This document shows, piece after piece, positions 4,787 to 6,300 of a stretch of 6,300 bases of DNA; position 1 is the stretch's first letter, and each line of letters starts with the position of its first letter. The DNA comes from SZUA-35 sp037969565. GTDB taxonomy: Bacteria > Actinomycetota > Acidimicrobiia > Acidimicrobiales > SZUA-35. The notes under the pieces are model-generated. The model was given only the letters and a program-made list of their open reading frames with translations, searched no databases and was not told the origin of the DNA. Position numbers and translations under genes: made by a program. The stretch covers positions 1 through 6,300 of the forward strand of contig JBBKXQ010000188.1 in NCBI GenBank assembly GCA_037969565.1, read 5' to 3'.

Positions 4787-6154
4787 ATGAAACGACGTTT
4801 GGTAGCGACGATTGCCGTCGCGATGTTGGCGGCGCTGCTGGCACCGTCCACCGCATCGGCCAAATCGAGCGAACCCGACTGGTACGTCGATGAGTCGACC
4901 TTGCCATTTGCGCCGTTGCCCGGATCCGATGCCGAACAGCTCTGGGGAGTTCACAACAACGCGGGATATCGGGTCGAGGTGCCCGAGAACTGGAACGGCG
5001 ATCTCATCATGTTCGCCCACGGATATCGGGGCGAAGGTTCCCGCCTCTTCTTCAATGAGTCCGAGTTTCCCGATGGCTTCCGTCAATGGATGTTGTCCGA
5101 GGGATACGCCTGGGCAGCCTCGACGTACTCCAAGAACAGCTACAACGTGAGCCAGGGCGTCAAGGACACTCATGCCCTGAGCCGATTCTTCAACGGCCTC
5201 GTCGACAAGCCCAGCAGTGTGTACATCGCCGGATACTCGATGGGCGGCCACATCACCGCAGTGTCGGCCGAGCGTTATGGCAGCACGTACTCCGGCGCGA
5301 TGGCGATGTGCGGCGTTGTCGGCGACTACGAGCTGTTCGACTACTTCCTCGACTTCAACCTCGCGGGCCAACAACTGGCCCTCGGCGAGTCCCAATTCCC
5401 GGCCAACGACGACTACATCACGGCTGACGTCCCGGCCATCAAGGCAGCCCTGGGCATGACACCCGATCCCGCAACCTGGTTCTTCTTCGGCGGGCTTCCT
5501 CTCACCGAGGCCGGTGAGCAGTTCAAGCAACTGGTCGAGCTCCGAAGCGGTGGCGATCGGCCAAACTTCGACGAGGCATTCACCTATTGGAACTCTTTTC
5601 CTTCGGGAGGCGTCCTGGGGAACTTCTTGTGGGACCAAGGCACCGGTGATGGCACGATCACCGGCCGTCCCGGCATCATCGTCGACAACACCGATGTCAA
5701 CTATCAAGTCGACTTGGATCCGGCAAGCAACGCGATCGAGGACGAGCTCAACGCCGATATCGCTCGGGTGAGTCAGACACCGAACGGTCGCTCGCTCAAG
5801 GGCCTGTCGAATCCTCCGTCGGTGACGGGTGATCTCAAGATGCCGGTCCTCACGCTCCACAACTTGGGTGACCTCTTCGTTCCCTTCCACAACGAAGTGG
5901 TTTACGGAAACGAAGCAGCTGCCATGGGCAACAGCGACCTGTTGGTGCAACGGGCCATCCGAGGGGTCAGCCATTGCGGATTCACCTCTGGTGAGATGAT
6001 CGAAGGAATGTCCGATCTGATCGCATGGGCCGAAGGTGGACCTCGCCCGCTCGGCGATGTGGTCACTGACCCGGCGGTCGTCGCTTCGGTTGACTACGGA
6101 TGTACGTTCACCCGCTACGACGGCGGCGGCCACACTCTGGCCACGGCCTGCTAG
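4787..6154 (+). CDS. Secreted alpha/beta hydrolase with signal peptide and lid insertion
   Basis: A 455-residue exported protein. Residues 1-25 form a Sec signal peptide: MKRR, then a hydrophobic core to about 19, then STASA with likely cleavage after Ala25. The mature part shows an alpha/beta hydrolase core: FAHGY (76-80), matching the HG oxyanion-hole motif, and the nucleophile elbow GYSMG (149-153) with Ser151. NLGDLFVP (359-366) supplies a probable acid, Asp362, and GVSHCGF (393-399) the probable catalytic His396. About 160 residues between the nucleophile region and the acid, rich in aromatics, probably form a lid. Four cysteines (175, 397, 439, 455) remain after export, and Cys455 is the final residue; two disulfides are possible. 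An esterase, lipase or peptidase activity is likely, but the substrate cannot be named. No lipobox, sortase signal or membrane anchor is visible, so release outside the cell is expected. It has its own ribosome binding site 164 bases after the exporter. Confidence 0.85.
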   Translation: MKRRLVATIAVAMLAALLAPSTASAKSSEPDWYVDESTLPFAPLPGSDAEQLWGVHNNAGYRVEVPENWNGDLIMFAHGYRGEGSRLFFNESEFPDGFRQWMLSEGYAWAASTYSKNSYNVSQGVKDTHALSRFFNGLVDKPSSVYIAGYSMGGHITAVSAERYGSTYSGAMAMCGVVGDYELFDYFLDFNLAGQQLALGESQFPANDDYITADVPAIKAALGMTPDPATWFFFGGLPLTEAGEQFKQLVELRSGGDRPNFDEAFTYWNSFPSGGVLGNFLWDQGTGDGTITGRPGIIVDNTDVNYQVDLDPASNAIEDELNADIARVSQTPNGRSLKGLSNPPSVTGDLKMPVLTLHNLGDLFVPFHNEVVYGNEAAAMGNSDLLVQRAIRGVSHCGFTSGEMIEGMSDLIAWAEGGPRPLGDVVTDPAVVASVDYGCTFTRYDGGGHTLATAC

Positions 6155-6267
6155 CGCCCATCCATCCAGGAACTGCACGCTCACGAGAGCGGCTCGAACT
6201 TCACCCATTCGGCAGACTTCGTTCACACGCGTCACCCGCGGTCCGGGGTCAGCACGTCTGAATGGTT

Positions 6268-6300
6268 GGTGGTGGCGCTGATATGAGAAGCGCTCCCACC
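6268..6300 (+). repeat. Imperfect inverted repeat at the right edge
   Basis: Arms GGTGGTGGCGCT (6268-6279) and AGCGCTCCCACC (6289-6300) pair at ten of twelve positions, with two central mismatches, around a 9-base loop. It is the best hairpin after the hydrolase stop, but it lies 113 bases beyond it and the window ends, so a T-tract cannot be checked. The rest of 6155-6267 shows no supported gene or strong terminator. Confidence 0.3.

Noticed and set aside
4601..6235. A 544-codon open frame on the minus strand opposite the hydrolase gene
   Set aside because: It lies antisense to a gene with clear motifs, signal peptide and ribosome binding site. Its translation is rich in Arg, Val and Glu with no recognisable domain. 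Long antisense frames are expected in GC-rich coding DNA.
6262..6300. Start of a further plus-strand gene at ATG 6262 or 6283
   Set aside because: Only 6 to 13 codons are visible, with no good ribosome binding site or TAnnnT box at the right spacing, so it cannot be supported from this window.

Overview
The window looks like a stretch of a high-GC actinobacterial chromosome. An Acidimicrobiia-type organism (Ilumatobacter-like) is my best guess, but that is inference from gene types and not a match. Supporting signs are the GC-rich third codon positions, a SCO6745-family protein, a DrrA/DrrB-type ABC exporter pair, and several starts that look leaderless (a TAnnnT box 6-7 nt before the start codon and no ribosome binding site). 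I see no phage, insertion sequence, CRISPR, tRNA or rRNA signal. Coding density is high; the longest gene-free stretch is about 165 bases.

Layout from left to right. (1) Positions 1-305, minus strand: the N-terminal 101 codons of a GNAT N-acetyltransferase resembling polyamine acetyltransferases, cut by the window edge. Its start lies in a 14-bp tandem repeat that creates a chain of tiny ATGA-overlapped reading frames. (2) Positions 401-1303, plus: a SCO6745-family protein with a winged-helix-like C-terminal region, divergent from the acetyltransferase. (3) Positions 1306-2313, minus: a Gfo/Idh/MocA NAD(P)-dependent oxidoreductase, tail-to-tail with gene 2 and only 2 bases away. (4) Positions 2450-2767, plus: a 105-residue YCII-family protein. 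(5) Positions 2818-3828 and 3825-4622, plus: a two-gene ABC exporter operon (DrrA-like ATPase, DrrB-like permease) with a 4-base ATGA overlap. (6) Positions 4787-6154, plus: a secreted alpha/beta hydrolase with a signal peptide, a GYSMG nucleophile motif and a large probable lid. The last 146 bases hold no supported gene.

The only clear functional unit is the exporter pair. The others look like single-gene transcription units with their own promoters. The exporter's substrate cannot be read from the sequence, and no biosynthetic cluster is visible beside it. The secreted hydrolase follows the permease but has its own leader and ribosome binding site, so it is probably transcribed separately.

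I found no convincing new multi-gene system. The most unusual points are regulatory: the repeat-generated mini-ORF chain ahead of the acetyltransferase, the recurring leaderless-promoter geometry, and a perfect GC-rich dyad lying exactly between the -35 and -10 positions of the exporter promoter.
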